A DNA stretch of 64,000 bases from Pseudomonas svalbardensis (GCF_030053115.1 NZ_CP125619.1:2491501-2555500), one strand, 5' to 3'; positions 10,475 through 20,096 are shown, counted from the first letter of the stretch. The notes: generated by a model from the letters alone, not told the origin. Numbers and translations are program-made.

Positions 10475-11527
10475 ATGCGTATCGGACTTGTCGGTTACGG
10501 CCATGGTGGCCGGTTTTTCCATGCTCCGCTGATCAGCAGTTTGCCGGCGGCGACGTTCGTCGGTGTGGTCACCCGTTCGCCTGAGCGCCGACAGTTGCTG
10601 GCGACCGAGCACCCAGGGGTGCCAGCGTTCGACAGCATCGGCCAACTGGTGGAGGCCGGGATCGATGTGCTGGTGGTGTCCACTCCGCTCAAGGGCCGTC
10701 CGGCACTGGTGCTCGATGGCATCGAACACGGTGTGGCGGTGGTCAGCGATAAACCGTTCGCCGCTGACGCGCAGCAAGCCCAAACCCTGATCACCATGGC
10801 CGAGCGCCAGGGTGTGCAGCTCAGCGTCTACCAGAACCGTCGCTGGGATTCGGACTTCCTGACCGTGCGCAAACTCATCGAATCCGGTGCGTTGGGTCAG
10901 GTCACCCGTTTCGAATCGCGGATCGAGCGTTATTCACCGCAGGCGGTGAACAACGGCAGTGGCGGTGGCTTCCTGCGCGATCTCGGTAGCCACCTGGTGG
11001 ATCAGGCGTTGCTGTTGTTCGGCCCGGTGACACGGGTCTACGCCGAACTGGATTACCTGGAAAAAGGCCAGGTCTTCGATAACGGCTTCTTTGTGGCCCT
11101 GACCCATGCCAGTGGCGTCACCTCCCAACTGGGCGGCAGTTGCCTGCAAAACACCCCCGGCCCGCGCTTTCGGGTGACCGGCTGCCAAGGTTGTTACAGC
11201 GTCGATGGTCTGGACGGGCAAGAAGCATCGGCACTCGCCGGGCTCTCGCCGAAATCCGAAGGTGAGCGCTGGGGTGTTGAAGAACATCGCCGCTGGGGTT
11301 GGTTCGAACAGGGTGAGGTGCGCGAGCGGGTTCCCTCCGAGCGCGGTTGCTGGAATCAGTTCTATTTACAGCTACAAGCCGCGTTGCAGAGCGGTGGCCC
11401 ACTGCCTGTGGATGCCCGTGATGCACTGGCGACCACCCGCGTGCTAGACGCTGCGCGACTGAGCGCCGAGCGGCATCAAGTGGTGGAATTGAGCCCGTTC
11501 AAGAGCCATGGAATAAAATCAGAATAA
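10475..11527 (+). CDS. Gfo/Idh/MocA family oxidoreductase
   Basis: 350 residues; ATG 10475 follows a strong AAAGGAG. N-terminal Rossmann motif GLVGYGHGGRFFHAP, catalytic lysine in VVSDKPFAADA near residue 93, SVYQNRRWDSDF, and GGGFLRDLGSHLVDQALLLFG with the family Asp/His pair near residue 175. This subgroup (YvaA/IolW-like) often reduces inosose or oxidises scyllo-inositol; its place between the iol enzymes and the inositol importer supports an inositol-stereoisomer role, but the substrate is inferred. About 155 bases without a gene separate it from the ABC importer. Confidence 0.85.
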   Translation: MRIGLVGYGHGGRFFHAPLISSLPAATFVGVVTRSPERRQLLATEHPGVPAFDSIGQLVEAGIDVLVVSTPLKGRPALVLDGIEHGVAVVSDKPFAADAQQAQTLITMAERQGVQLSVYQNRRWDSDFLTVRKLIESGALGQVTRFESRIERYSPQAVNNGSGGGFLRDLGSHLVDQALLLFGPVTRVYAELDYLEKGQVFDNGFFVALTHASGVTSQLGGSCLQNTPGPRFRVTGCQGCYSVDGLDGQEASALAGLSPKSEGERWGVEEHRRWGWFEQGEVRERVPSERGCWNQFYLQLQAALQSGGPLPVDARDALATTRVLDAARLSAERHQVVELSPFKSHGIKSE

Positions 11528-11657
11528 AATTCTAAAATGAGTTGATATAGAAATTATTTTCCAATAAAGTCATTTTCAGCGACCTGCCTCGCAACCTGTT
11601 TCAACCCTTTTCCCGCTTGCCTGCTTACTGAAATCGTCACGCCTCATCCATAAAACC

Positions 11658-11665
11658 AACAAGAA
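11658..11665 (+). promoter_or_regulatory. Candidate Crc/Hfq CA motif before the sugar-binding protein gene
   Basis: AACAAGAA fits AANAANAA, 18 bases before the ATG at 11684 and just upstream of the GTGGAGAAAG ribosome site. Confidence 0.45.
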
Positions 11666-11683
11666 TGTGGAGAAAGACTTTTC

Positions 11684-12610
11684 ATGAAGACCAAGACCCG
11701 CTTCGCCTCACTTGCCTTGTCCCTGATGTTCGCCAGTGGCGCGGCGCTCGCCGATATGAAGATCGGCGTCAGCATGTCCCAATTCGATGACACCTGGCTG
11801 ACCTACCTGCGCGAATCCATGGACAAGAAAGCCAAGTCCTATCCCGAGGGCGTGCAGCTGCAATTCGAAGACGCCCGCAGCGACGTGGTCAAGCAGTTGA
11901 GCCAGGTCGAAAGCTTCATCAGCCAGAAGGTCGATGCCATCGTGGTCAACCCGGTGGATACCGCCGCCACCAGGAAAATCACTGAAGCCGCCGTCAAGGC
12001 CGGCATCCCGCTGGTCTACGTCAATCGCCGCCCCGATGACCTGAAGCTGCCCAAAGGCGTAGTCACTGTCGCCTCCAACGATCTGGAGGCCGGTGAAATG
12101 CAGATGCAGTACCTGGCCGACAAAATGGGCGGCAAGGGCGACATCGTGATTCTGCTGGGCGACCTCGCGAACAACTCCACCACCAACCGCACCAAGGGCG
12201 TCAAGGACGTTCTGGCCAAATACCCGAACATCAAGATCGAGCAAGAGCAGACCGGCATCTGGTCGCGGGACAAGGGCATGACCCTGGTCAACGACTGGCT
12301 GACCCAGGGCCGCAAGTTCGACGCGATCGTGTCCAACAACGACGAGATGGCGATTGGCGCGGCCATGGCCCTGCAACAGGCGGGTGTCGAAAAGGGTAGC
12401 GTGCTGATCGCCGGTGTCGACGGTACGCCCGACGGTTTGAACGCGGTGAAGAAGGGCTCCCTGGCCGTCTCGGTGTTTCAGGACGCCAAGGGTCAGGCCG
12501 ACGGTTCGATCGACACCGCTGTGAAAATGGCCAAGAACGAGCCGGTTGAACAGGCCGTGTGGGTGCCATACCGCTTGATCACCCCGCAAAACGTCGACAC
12601 GTTCAAATAG
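11684..12610 (+). CDS. Inositol/sugar ABC transporter periplasmic binding protein
   Basis: 308 residues with a cleavable signal peptide (MKTKTRFASLALSLMFASGAALA, cleavage near residue 23). It belongs to the periplasmic-binding-protein I, RbsB-like group: KIGVSMSQFDDTW, AIVVNPVDTAATRKI, GIPLVYVNRRP, NNDEMAIGAAMALQQAG and AGVDGTPDGLNAV. It delivers its ligand to the downstream ATPase and permease. Inositol as the ligand is inferred from its position after the iol genes; ribose or another sugar is the alternative. Confidence 0.88.
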   Translation: MKTKTRFASLALSLMFASGAALADMKIGVSMSQFDDTWLTYLRESMDKKAKSYPEGVQLQFEDARSDVVKQLSQVESFISQKVDAIVVNPVDTAATRKITEAAVKAGIPLVYVNRRPDDLKLPKGVVTVASNDLEAGEMQMQYLADKMGGKGDIVILLGDLANNSTTNRTKGVKDVLAKYPNIKIEQEQTGIWSRDKGMTLVNDWLTQGRKFDAIVSNNDEMAIGAAMALQQAGVEKGSVLIAGVDGTPDGLNAVKKGSLAVSVFQDAKGQADGSIDTAVKMAKNEPVEQAVWVPYRLITPQNVDTFK

Positions 12611-12624
12611 CCCGTCCGTTCAAT

Positions 12625-12632
12625 AACAACAA
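12625..12632 (+). promoter_or_regulatory. Candidate Crc/Hfq CA motif before the ATPase gene
   Basis: AACAACAA fits AANAANAA but lies 48 bases upstream of the chosen start, so a translational effect is less certain than for the other sites. Confidence 0.3.
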
Positions 12633-12680
12633 TAAATACGCAAGGTTGCGACCGCGACCTTGCTGATGGAGTACCTGATC

Positions 12681-14246
12681 ATGTTCGCTTCAGCGACTGC
12701 TTCGAGCACCCCGTTGGTGGGTATCCAGCCAGCTGCAACACCTGTCGATGAGCCGTACCTGCTGGAGATCATCAACGTCAGCAAGGGATTTCCCGGTGTG
12801 GTGGCCTTGTCCGATGTGCAGCTTCGGGTACGCCCCGGTTCCGTGCTGGCCCTGATGGGCGAAAACGGTGCAGGCAAATCCACCCTGATGAAAATCATTG
12901 CCGGCATCTATCAGCCGGACGCCGGTGAACTGCGCCTGAGAGGCAAACCGGTGGTTTTCGAAACGCCATTGGCAGCGCTCCAGGCCGGGATCGCGATGAT
13001 CCACCAGGAGCTCAACCTGATGCCGCACATGAGCATCGCCGAGAACATCTGGATCGGCCGTGAGCAGCTCAACGGTTTCCACATGATCGACCACCGTGAA
13101 ATGCATCGCTGCACCGCGAAACTGCTGGAACGCCTGCGGATCAACCTCGATCCGGAAGAGCAGGTCGGCAACCTGAGCATCGCCGAACGGCAGATGGTCG
13201 AGATCGCCAAAGCCGTGTCCTACGATTCCGACATCCTGATCATGGATGAACCGACCTCGGCCATCACCGACAAGGAAGTTGCGCATCTGTTCTCGATCAT
13301 TGCCGACCTCAAGCGTCAGGGCAAAGGCATCATCTACATCACCCACAAAATGAATGAAGTGTTCAGCATCGCCGATGAAGTGGCGGTGTTCCGTGACGGT
13401 GCCTACATCGGTTTGCAGCGAGCCGACAGCATGGACGGCGACAGCCTGATTTCGATGATGGTCGGCCGCGAGCTGAGTCAGTTGTTTCCGGTGCGTGAAA
13501 AGCCGATCGGCGATCTGTTGCTGTCGGTGCGTGACCTGAAACTGGACGGCATTTTCAAGGATGTTTCCTTCGACCTGCACGCCGGCGAGATCCTCGGCAT
13601 CGCCGGGTTGATGGGCTCGGGGCGGACCAACGTTGCCGAAGCGATTTTCGGTATCACCCCGAGCGACGGTGGCGAAATTCGTCTTGACGGCGAAGTGGTG
13701 CGCATCAGCGATCCGCACATGGCGATCGAGAAGGGCTTCGCGTTACTGACCGAAGATCGCAAGCTCAGCGGCCTGTTCCCGTGCCTGTCGGTGCTGGAGA
13801 ACATGGAAATGGCGGTGTTGCCGCATTACGCCGGCCACGGTTTCATCCAGCAAAAAGCCCTGCGCGCCTTGTGCGAAGACATGTGCAAGAAGCTGCGGGT
13901 GAAAACACCGTCGCTGGAGCAGTGCATCGACACCTTGTCCGGCGGTAATCAGCAGAAGGCCTTGCTGGCACGCTGGCTGATGACCAATCCACGAATCCTG
14001 ATTCTCGACGAGCCGACCCGCGGTATCGATGTCGGCGCCAAGGCCGAGATCTACCGACTCATCTCCTACCTCGCCAGCGAAGGCATGGCGGTGATCATGA
14101 TTTCCTCGGAGCTGCCGGAAGTGCTCGGCATGAGCGACCGGGTGATGGTCATGCACGAGGGTGACCTGATGGGCACCCTCGACCGCAGCGAAGCGACCCA
14201 GGAACGAGTGATGCAATTGGCCTCGGGCATGTCCGCGGTTCACTAA
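12681..14246 (+). CDS. Sugar ABC transporter ATP-binding protein (two ABC domains)
   Basis: 521 residues from ATG 12681, preceded by GGAG at a spacing of nine. Tandem ABC domains as in RbsA/MglA: the first has Walker [10 protein letters not shown] and Walker [12 protein letters not shown]; the second has a degenerate Walker A (GLMGSGRTN), signature [15 protein letters not shown] and Walker [16 protein letters not shown]. It powers import together with the permease that follows after about 57 bases. Retention of a good Walker A only in the first half is normal for this family. Confidence 0.92.
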   Translation: MFASATASSTPLVGIQPAATPVDEPYLLEIINVSKGFPGVVALSDVQLRVRPGSVLALMGENGAGKSTLMKIIAGIYQPDAGELRLRGKPVVFETPLAALQAGIAMIHQELNLMPHMSIAENIWIGREQLNGFHMIDHREMHRCTAKLLERLRINLDPEEQVGNLSIAERQMVEIAKAVSYDSDILIMDEPTSAITDKEVAHLFSIIADLKRQGKGIIYITHKMNEVFSIADEVAVFRDGAYIGLQRADSMDGDSLISMMVGRELSQLFPVREKPIGDLLLSVRDLKLDGIFKDVSFDLHAGEILGIAGLMGSGRTNVAEAIFGITPSDGGEIRLDGEVVRISDPHMAIEKGFALLTEDRKLSGLFPCLSVLENMEMAVLPHYAGHGFIQQKALRALCEDMCKKLRVKTPSLEQCIDTLSGGNQQKALLARWLMTNPRILILDEPTRGIDVGAKAEIYRLISYLASEGMAVIMISSELPEVLGMSDRVMVMHEGDLMGTLDRSEATQERVMQLASGMSAVH

Positions 14247-14303
14247 TGGATGCCGGCGCTGGTTGTGGCCAGCGTCGGCGACGCGATAGAAGGGTGAGTG
14301 TTT

Positions 14304-15326
14304 ATGAACGCGATACTGGAAAACAAGCCAGCAACCGCACCGGTCAAGAGCCGCCGGCGCTTTCCGACCGAATTGAGTATTTTTCTGGTGCTGATTGGCA
14401 TCGGCCTGGTCTTTGAAGTGTTTGGCTGGATCGTGCGCGACCAGAGCTTCCTGATGAACTCCCAGCGTCTGGTGCTGATGATCCTGCAGGTGTCGATCAT
14501 CGGGCTGCTGGCGATCGGCGTGACCCAGGTCATCATCACCACCGGCATTGACCTGTCTTCCGGCTCGGTGCTGGCGCTGTCGGCGATGATCGCTGCCAGT
14601 CTGGCCCAGACGTCGGACTTCGCTCGGGCGGTATTCCCGTCGCTGACTGACTTGCCAGTGTGGATTCCAGTGATTGCCGGGCTTGGGGTGGGACTGCTGG
14701 CGGGGGCCATCAACGGCAGCATCATTGCCATTACCGGTATCCCGCCGTTCATTGCCACCCTCGGTATGATGGTCTCGGCTCGTGGCCTCGCGCGTTACTA
14801 CACCGAAGGCCAACCGGTGAGCATGCTCTCGGATTCCTACACGGCTATCGGACACGGCGCGATGCCGGTGATCATTTTCCTGGTGGTCGCGGTGATTTTT
14901 CACATCGCCCTGCGTTACACCAAGTACGGCAAGTACACCTACGCCATCGGCGGCAACATGCAGGCGGCGCGTACTTCGGGGATCAACGTCAAGCGGCATC
15001 TGGTGATCGTCTACAGCATCGCGGGGTTGCTGGCAGGTCTGGCGGGTGTGGTGGCGTCGGCACGGGCCGCGACCGGGCAAGCCGGGATGGGCATGTCTTA
15101 TGAGCTGGACGCAATTGCCGCAGCAGTGATCGGCGGCACCAGCCTGGCCGGCGGAGTAGGGCGCATCACCGGCACGGTCATCGGCGCACTGATCCTCGGG
15201 GTCATGGCCAGCGGTTTCACCTTCGTCGGCGTCGATGCTTACATCCAGGACATCATCAAAGGCCTGATCATTGTGGTGGCAGTGGTCATCGATCAGTACC
15301 GCAACAAGCGCAAACTCAAGCGCTGA
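14304..15326 (+). CDS. Sugar ABC transporter permease
   Basis: 340 residues, about eight to ten hydrophobic segments, RbsC-like (BPD_transp_2). Recognisable are VTQVIITTGIDLSSGSVLAL, ITGIPPFIATLGMM and the coupling region AIAAAVIGGTSLAGGVGRI. ATG 14304 sits nine bases after AAGGG; a GTG six bases earlier is too close to it. Last gene of the importer; a GC-rich hairpin at 15347-15373 follows. Confidence 0.92.
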   Translation: MNAILENKPATAPVKSRRRFPTELSIFLVLIGIGLVFEVFGWIVRDQSFLMNSQRLVLMILQVSIIGLLAIGVTQVIITTGIDLSSGSVLALSAMIAASLAQTSDFARAVFPSLTDLPVWIPVIAGLGVGLLAGAINGSIIAITGIPPFIATLGMMVSARGLARYYTEGQPVSMLSDSYTAIGHGAMPVIIFLVVAVIFHIALRYTKYGKYTYAIGGNMQAARTSGINVKRHLVIVYSIAGLLAGLAGVVASARAATGQAGMGMSYELDAIAAAVIGGTSLAGGVGRITGTVIGALILGVMASGFTFVGVDAYIQDIIKGLIIVVAVVIDQYRNKRKLKR

Positions 15327-15346
15327 GCCTCAGATAAAGCAGCCAA

Positions 15347-15373
15347 TGCGCCACGCCTGACCCGCGTGGCGCA
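15347..15373 (+). terminator. Hairpin after the inositol importer
   Basis: TGCGCCACGC and GCGTGGCGCA form a perfect 10-bp stem with a 7-base loop 20 bases after the permease stop, followed by GCCGTTTGTCTT. The T-run is weak, so termination is likely but not certain. Confidence 0.55.
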
Positions 15374-15654
15374 GCCGTTTGTCTTCTATATACAGCCGCT
15401 CGATTGAATTTCTTGCTATAAACGCACTCCGATAACCATCGCAAAGACTGCCGTAGAGCACTTTCAGGGCTTTGTCGGACAAATTCGCTGTCTTTTCAGT
15501 TGCTGAGGCCTCAAGTCGGCCTTAGACTGCCGCCCCTCGTAAATTGAGTGCCGGGTGGCGCTTGGAATTAAACGGCGCCGTTCCGATGACCAACCCAGGT
15601 CAGCCGGAACGCTCCCTAATTCGCCTTAATGCACGTTTTTTTATAGAGATATCA
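15374..15654. other. Intergenic leader before the DksA-like gene
   Basis: No convincing gene. It holds an AT-rich promoter-like stretch (TTGAATTTCTTGCTATAAAC near 15403-15424) and a GAGGCC/GGCCTT hairpin near 15505-15523. No obvious Zur-type palindrome was found next to the start at 15655. Confidence 0.4.
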
Positions 15655-16059
15655 ATGACAAAGGACAAGTTGCTGGCCATGCCGGCGGATGACTACATGA
15701 ATGCCGAGCAACATGCTTTTTTCTCTGAGCTGTTGCAGAACATGAAAGTCGAAACCCATGAGCGCATCGAACAGAACCGCATCGCCATCGAAAGCCTGGA
15801 CACCCCGGCCGATCCGGCCGACGCGGCTTCTGTTGAAGAAGAGCGCACCTGGCTGGTGAACGCGATCGATCGCGACCAACGCATGCTGCCTCAGTTGGAA
15901 CAGGCTCTGGAACGCATCAAGGAAGACAGCTTTGGCTGGTGCGACGACAGCGGCGAGGCCATTGGCCTGAAGCGCCTGCTGATCAGCCCGACCACCAAAT
16001 ACTGCATCGAAGCTCAAGAGCGTCACGAACAGATCGACAAGCACCAGCGTCAGGCCTGA
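15655..16059 (+). CDS. DksA-like RNA polymerase-binding protein lacking a full zinc finger
   Basis: 134 residues, DksA/TraR family, acting in the RNA polymerase secondary channel. An N-terminal coiled-coil (about residues 18-95) is followed by a globular end with GWCDDSGEAIGLKRLLISP and KYCIEAQER. Canonical DksA has four zinc cysteines; here the pattern is C-x2-S...C-x2-A, so only two remain. This matches the zinc-independent DksA2 type known in Pseudomonas aeruginosa (C/T/C/A). Start ATG 15655 is chosen because the family begins MTK..LLA.P..DYM; an upstream extension is not family-like. A strong terminator follows. Confidence 0.88.
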   Translation: MTKDKLLAMPADDYMNAEQHAFFSELLQNMKVETHERIEQNRIAIESLDTPADPADAASVEEERTWLVNAIDRDQRMLPQLEQALERIKEDSFGWCDDSGEAIGLKRLLISPTTKYCIEAQERHEQIDKHQRQA

Positions 16060-16074
16060 TTTCGTAACGCCCCG

Positions 16075-16131
16075 CATCGCGGGCAAGCCTCACTCCTGTC
16101 AGGAGCAAGGCTTGCCCGCGATGCTTTTTTT
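16075..16131 (+). terminator. Rho-independent terminator after the DksA-like gene
   Basis: A 16-bp perfect stem (CATCGCGGGCAAGCCT with AGGCTTGCCCGCGATG) and 17-base loop is followed by C and seven T residues. Confidence 0.9.
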
Positions 16132-16260
16132 CGTCTGCGAAAAACCCGCGTACTTCTATTGATCTGCTGCAATGCCCACTACTAATGGACCATAGATAAT
16201 GGCCTTGTGGTGGCGTTTAATGCCGATACAACAATTAGAATGACTCGGGGGATGACGAAG

Positions 16261-17865
16261 ATGACGCGTGACGGATCTGTGGTTGCAGCAGTGTCTGCAC
16301 CCGTACTTTTGCCGAAAAACCTTTGGCTGACGCCGACTCTGCAAAGCATCGCCCTGATGCTCTTGTTGTGCGGCATGACGCTGGGCGGCTGGTCGCTTTA
16401 CCTTGGCCTGCCACTGGCCGTGCTGATTATCTGGCTACCTCGCTTGCGCTCGCGCGCCATCCCGCAGGCATTCCCCGTCGACAGCGCCAGCGCGATTGCC
16501 GAGTTGACTCGCGATCTTTCCTACACCACCAGTCATAACGCGTTGTCTGCCGCCGGTGTGGCCTTTTCGGTCAAGCAACTGGCCGACAAACTGCAATCGC
16601 AGCTCGGTGCCGCGGCGCAGATTGTCAGCAACGCCGAAGTGATGATCGCGACCGAACAAGCCACCTCGACACTCAGCCGGGAAGCCCTCAGTGCGGCCAG
16701 CGAGGCCCATCGGAGCAGCGCGGCAGGACGTACGGAGCTGATCGAGTCCATCGCCCGTATGCATCAACTCAGTCAGCGCGCCAGTAACAGCCGTGAACTG
16801 ATCGAAGCCCTGAGCCTGCGCAGTGATGATATCCAACGGGTCACCCTGGTGATCCAGTCCATCGCCAGCCAGACCAATCTGCTGGCATTGAACGCGGCTA
16901 TCGAGGCGGCGCGGGCCGGCGAGCATGGTCGCGGATTTGCGGTGGTGGCCGATGAGGTTCGCGGTCTGGCCGCGCGCACCGCGACGGCCACTGGCGAAGT
17001 CGGGGAAATGGTCGCTGATATTCAGCGACGCACCGCGCAAGTGGTGGAGCAGATCCGTCAACTGTCCAGCGACCTCGACACTGGTGTCGAGCAGGTCGAG
17101 CACACCGGTCAGCACCTGGAGAACATTGCGCGTCTGGCTGCCGGCGTCGAAAGCCAGGTCGGGGAAATCGCCAGGGGCGCCGACACCAACCGCGAACAAC
17201 TCGATAGCTTGTTTCACGCCATCGAACAGATGCGCAGCGACCTGGCGATCAGCGACCAACAGACCCAGCGCCTGGCCCAGGCCGCCGTGCAAATGGAAGG
17301 TCAGGCGGAAACCATCAGCGAACGCCTCGCCGAAGTCGGGCTGGATGACTACCACCAACGGATTTATGACCTGGCCCGCGAAGGCGCGAGTCAGATCGCG
17401 GCGCGCTTTGAAGCGGATATCGACGAGGGCCGCGTGAGCCTCGAAGATCTGTTTGACCGCAATTACCAAACGATTCCCAACACCAGCCCGGCCAAGTACC
17501 AGACCCGCTTCGATCGCTACGCCGATCAGGTCTTGCCGGCGATCCAGGAACCCTTGTTGCCGCGTCATGAAGGCCTGGTGTTTGCCATCGCCTGTACGCA
17601 GCAGGGCTATGTGCCGACCCACAACAAGGTCTTTAGCCAACCCCTGACCGGTGATGCGCAGGTCGATACCTTGCAGAACCGCACCAAACGCAAGTTCGCC
17701 GACCGCACCGGAATCCGCTGCGGCAGTCACCAGCAGGCCGTACTGCTGCAAACCTACACCCGCGACACCGGTGAACTGATGCACGACCTTTCGGTGCCGA
17801 TCATGCTCAAGGGCCGGCATTGGGGTGGTCTACGGTTGGGTTATAAGCCGGAAAGCCCTCGTTGA
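16261..17865 (+). CDS. Methyl-accepting chemotaxis protein with C-terminal sensor-like domain
   Basis: Chemoreceptor of about 534 residues. A short N-terminus and one hydrophobic hairpin (about residues 22-60) replace the usual large periplasmic domain. The signalling hairpin tip is [20 protein letters not shown], around residues 220-239. The last 170 residues (after [17 protein letters not shown]) form an extra cytoplasmic domain with [27 protein letters not shown], and LHDLSVP-type ending [13 protein letters not shown], a module seen at the end of several Pseudomonas receptors. Start is uncertain: ATG 16261 has GGGGG nine bases upstream; GTG 16207 and ATGs at 16240 and 16252 are possible. 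Confidence 0.85.
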   Translation: MTRDGSVVAAVSAPVLLPKNLWLTPTLQSIALMLLLCGMTLGGWSLYLGLPLAVLIIWLPRLRSRAIPQAFPVDSASAIAELTRDLSYTTSHNALSAAGVAFSVKQLADKLQSQLGAAAQIVSNAEVMIATEQATSTLSREALSAASEAHRSSAAGRTELIESIARMHQLSQRASNSRELIEALSLRSDDIQRVTLVIQSIASQTNLLALNAAIEAARAGEHGRGFAVVADEVRGLAARTATATGEVGEMVADIQRRTAQVVEQIRQLSSDLDTGVEQVEHTGQHLENIARLAAGVESQVGEIARGADTNREQLDSLFHAIEQMRSDLAISDQQTQRLAQAAVQMEGQAETISERLAEVGLDDYHQRIYDLAREGASQIAARFEADIDEGRVSLEDLFDRNYQTIPNTSPAKYQTRFDRYADQVLPAIQEPLLPRHEGLVFAIACTQQGYVPTHNKVFSQPLTGDAQVDTLQNRTKRKFADRTGIRCGSHQQAVLLQTYTRDTGELMHDLSVPIMLKGRHWGGLRLGYKPESPR

Positions 17866-17908
17866 GGCCCCTCCTACAGGGGAATGCGTGCACTAGTCGC
17901 GATGCAGG

Positions 17909-18148
17909 CTAGTGAATCTGATGCATGCGCAGGTTCAGGTCGTCGACTACCCGCGCCCAATCCGCGTCTTCACGCAATTGTTCTTTCAGGAAGCCTGCTT
18001 GCTGCGGGGTCCAGAACTCGGCATCGATGAGTTTCTTGTCGTCGGCCAGGGGTGAATGGCTGGCAATGAAATCGTCGATGGCCTTCTCGCTGGAGTCCAG
18101 ACCGAGTTGGTCGAACAAACCTTTCAAGTCGTGTGTAGTTGAATCCAT
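17909..18148 (-). CDS. DUF2789 family protein
   Basis: 79 residues, cytoplasmic, beginning MDSTTHDLKGLFDQLGL. ATG at 18148 (minus strand) follows AAGGAG with six bases of spacing, which decides the start over an ATG six bases earlier that touches the Shine-Dalgarno. The pattern FIASHSPLADDKKLIDAEFW...QAGFLKEQL is the DUF2789 signature. Function unknown; common in Pseudomonas. Confidence 0.8.
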   Translation of the reverse strand: MDSTTHDLKGLFDQLGLDSSEKAIDDFIASHSPLADDKKLIDAEFWTPQQAGFLKEQLREDADWARVVDDLNLRMHQIH

Positions 18149-18490
18149 CTTCATCTCCTTGAGAGTATTCAGTCGCATCGAGTGCGCAATCGGCAGTGCA
18201 GTGTCATTGCATCTGAGGGAACCGCGCGCCAAGAGTTCGATAGGGGTTTAGCAGCTTTCTGCGGATTCGCCACCATGGTGGCACTAGGCTATTGCCTGTC
18301 GGGGTTTCAACGATTACGATGCCGTCGCGTTTTTGGCGTCACTGAGCCGCCATTCAAAGAGTTCGAACAAGGATGTAGGCGACACTCGGTCCCCCAGGTT
18401 TACTGCCGTTCAGTGCTGAATTGCCCATCCCTCGCACGATTTTCTTTCGAACCGACGCATCCCCGATCCCGCATTAAAAGGATGTATGCA
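18149..18490. other. Divergent intergenic region, no gene seen
   Basis: About 340 bases between DUF2789 and the lipoprotein gene. An open frame runs through it in phase with the lipoprotein but reads unlike a protein. It presumably holds both promoters. Confidence 0.4.
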
Positions 18491-19123
18491 GTGAAGCGTC
18501 TTGTTTATCTGATGGCCATTGCGCTTGGCCTGTCATTGACTGGCTGTGTGTCTTTCACCCCGCTGGGTCCCATCGGCGAACCCTTGAACCCCGCGCCATC
18601 CACCCTTGATCGCAGTGCCGAGATCAGTGACGTGGTGATCTCCGCCCCGGAGCTGGACGATAAGGTACGTGTCGCCGGTAGCCGGCAGTTGACCGAGCAG
18701 ATCAGCACCTACGTCGACAAAAGCGATTACTTCAAGCGAATCGTGGTGTTCCCAGCCAAGGCCGGTGAGGATGACGTGGTGCTCAAATTCAACCTGACCT
18801 CGCTCGCAGGCAAACGCACCATGCACCCGGCTTACATTCCCGGTGCGCTAGTGACCTTGACCCTCTGGATTTGGGTCGACGGTCCGATTTACGTCGACAA
18901 ATACGACCTCGCGGGCGAACTGATCATCGAAGACCGTCAGGGCAAGCAACTGGCCAGGTCTGTCGAGCAGGTCAAGCTCGACAAGAATGTCGGACTGTGG
19001 AACGCCGATTATCTCAATCCCCGCCTGGGCGGTAGCCAGTTGCGCGAGTTGATCGCTCAATTGCTGGCCGGTGCCACCCCTCAACTGCGTACACCGTCAA
19101 AGGAATTGGCAGCACATGAATAA
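18491..19123 (+). CDS. Lipoprotein of unknown function (first of an overlapping pair)
   Basis: 210 residues. The GTG at 18491 is preferred (AAAAGG about ten bases upstream; gives MKRLVYLMAIALGLSLTGC), although ATG 18482 is in frame. The LTGC lipobox puts the mature N-terminal cysteine near residue 19. The mature part is mixed alpha/beta with one hydrophobic stretch (YIPGALVTLTLWIWVDGPIY) near residue 120. Its 3' end overlaps the next lipoprotein gene by eight bases. No named family recognised. Confidence 0.75.
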   Translation: MKRLVYLMAIALGLSLTGCVSFTPLGPIGEPLNPAPSTLDRSAEISDVVISAPELDDKVRVAGSRQLTEQISTYVDKSDYFKRIVVFPAKAGEDDVVLKFNLTSLAGKRTMHPAYIPGALVTLTLWIWVDGPIYVDKYDLAGELIIEDRQGKQLARSVEQVKLDKNVGLWNADYLNPRLGGSQLRELIAQLLAGATPQLRTPSKELAAHE

Positions 19124-19694
19124 ATACTTTTTAGTTGTACTGGTGTTGGTCAGCAGCACCCTGACCGGCTGCATTTCCTACTCCCAGCATGACTTGCCAC
19201 CGGTGGATCAGTGGCCGCCGGCCCAGGCCAGACAAGACAAGCCCAGTGCTTATCTGCACGTGACCACTCAGCAGCAGTTCAACGGCGAACTCTCGGGTGG
19301 CGTGGGCAATGCGGCGCTGGTGGAGAAGAACATGCTGGAAACCTTTAAGGAATCCGGACAGTTCAAAAACGTGACCACCGACAAAGTCGACTCGAACCTG
19401 TACGTCACGAGTACCTTGACCAACAACGAGCAGGGCAATATCGCCAGTGCCTGGCTGACGGGGTTCACGTTCTTCGTGATCCCGACGACATTCAGCAATA
19501 CCTTCACGCTGGAAACGGTGTTCAAGGATCAGGAAGGCAACGTGCTGGGCAAAATCGTCAAACAGGAGAGCACTCGCACCTGGTTGCAGATCCTGCTGAT
19601 TGTTGGGTTGCCGTTCAATGAACGAGGGGACGTGCTGCTCAAGCACTTGACCCAAAGCACGCTGGATGAAGCGGTCAAGCGCAAGCTGATCTGA
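19116..19694 (+). CDS. Lipoprotein of unknown function (second of the pair)
   Basis: 192 residues, signal peptide MNKYFLVVLVLVSSTLTGC with lipobox LTGC. The start ATG 19116 lies inside the upstream gene with AAAGGAATTGG about ten bases before it. Like its neighbour it has a mid-protein hydrophobic stretch (SAWLTGFTFFVIPTTFSNTF) and a C-terminal VGLPFNERGDVLLKHLTQSTL, so the two may act together at the cell envelope. Function unknown. Confidence 0.75.
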   Translation: MNKYFLVVLVLVSSTLTGCISYSQHDLPPVDQWPPAQARQDKPSAYLHVTTQQQFNGELSGGVGNAALVEKNMLETFKESGQFKNVTTDKVDSNLYVTSTLTNNEQGNIASAWLTGFTFFVIPTTFSNTFTLETVFKDQEGNVLGKIVKQESTRTWLQILLIVGLPFNERGDVLLKHLTQSTLDEAVKRKLI

Positions 19695-19711
19695 TTGGTT
19701 ATCGATAGGAA

Positions 19712-19742
19712 GGCGTGCAACCTGTGCAAGGTTGGCACGCCG
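19712..19742 (+). terminator. Hairpin after the lipoprotein pair
   Basis: GGCGTGCAACC pairs with GGTTGGCACGCC (one bulge) around a TGTGCAA loop, 18 bases after the stop. There is no T-run, so it is a possible rho-assisted terminator or mRNA 3' stabiliser. Confidence 0.4.
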
Positions 19743-19865
19743 CAGGCATCTCTCGGGTCGAGGTGCCGACCCTGCCGGCGAGGCAGGTTTTAGCCTGATA
19801 CAGCGCGCTGATGGACATGAAAAACGCGCTGTTCATTGCCGGTTCCCGGGTTCGTCCACCCCATC

Positions 19866-20096
19866 TCAGGCTTTCAATGCACCTTCATCGACGGCAACCT
19901 TCAGCGCCTTGGCGGCATCCAGGGCGGCAACGGCGGCAGCGTCCGAGGTCTTGAACCAGCGATCCTTCTCGACCTGGTGATAGGTCACGGTGGTCAGCGG
20001 TGGTTTGGCACGCATGATGATGACTGCCTGGAATTCGCCTTCGACTTCTCTGGCTTCGCCCCGGATAAAAAATTCACCGATATCAAATTCCGTCAC
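19866..20096 (-). CDS. Small conserved hypothetical protein
   Basis: 76 residues from GTG at 20096 (minus strand); AAGGGAAGG lies seven bases upstream, which decides this start within a longer open frame whose upstream part is not protein-like. The product starts MTEFDIGEFFIRGEARE and ends in an Ala/Lys-rich helix (DAAAVAALDAAKALKVAVD). No signal peptide or membrane segment. Not recognised with confidence; probably cytoplasmic. Confidence 0.6.
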   Translation of the reverse strand: MTEFDIGEFFIRGEAREVEGEFQAVIIMRAKPPLTTVTYHQVEKDRWFKTSDAAAVAALDAAKALKVAVDEGALKA

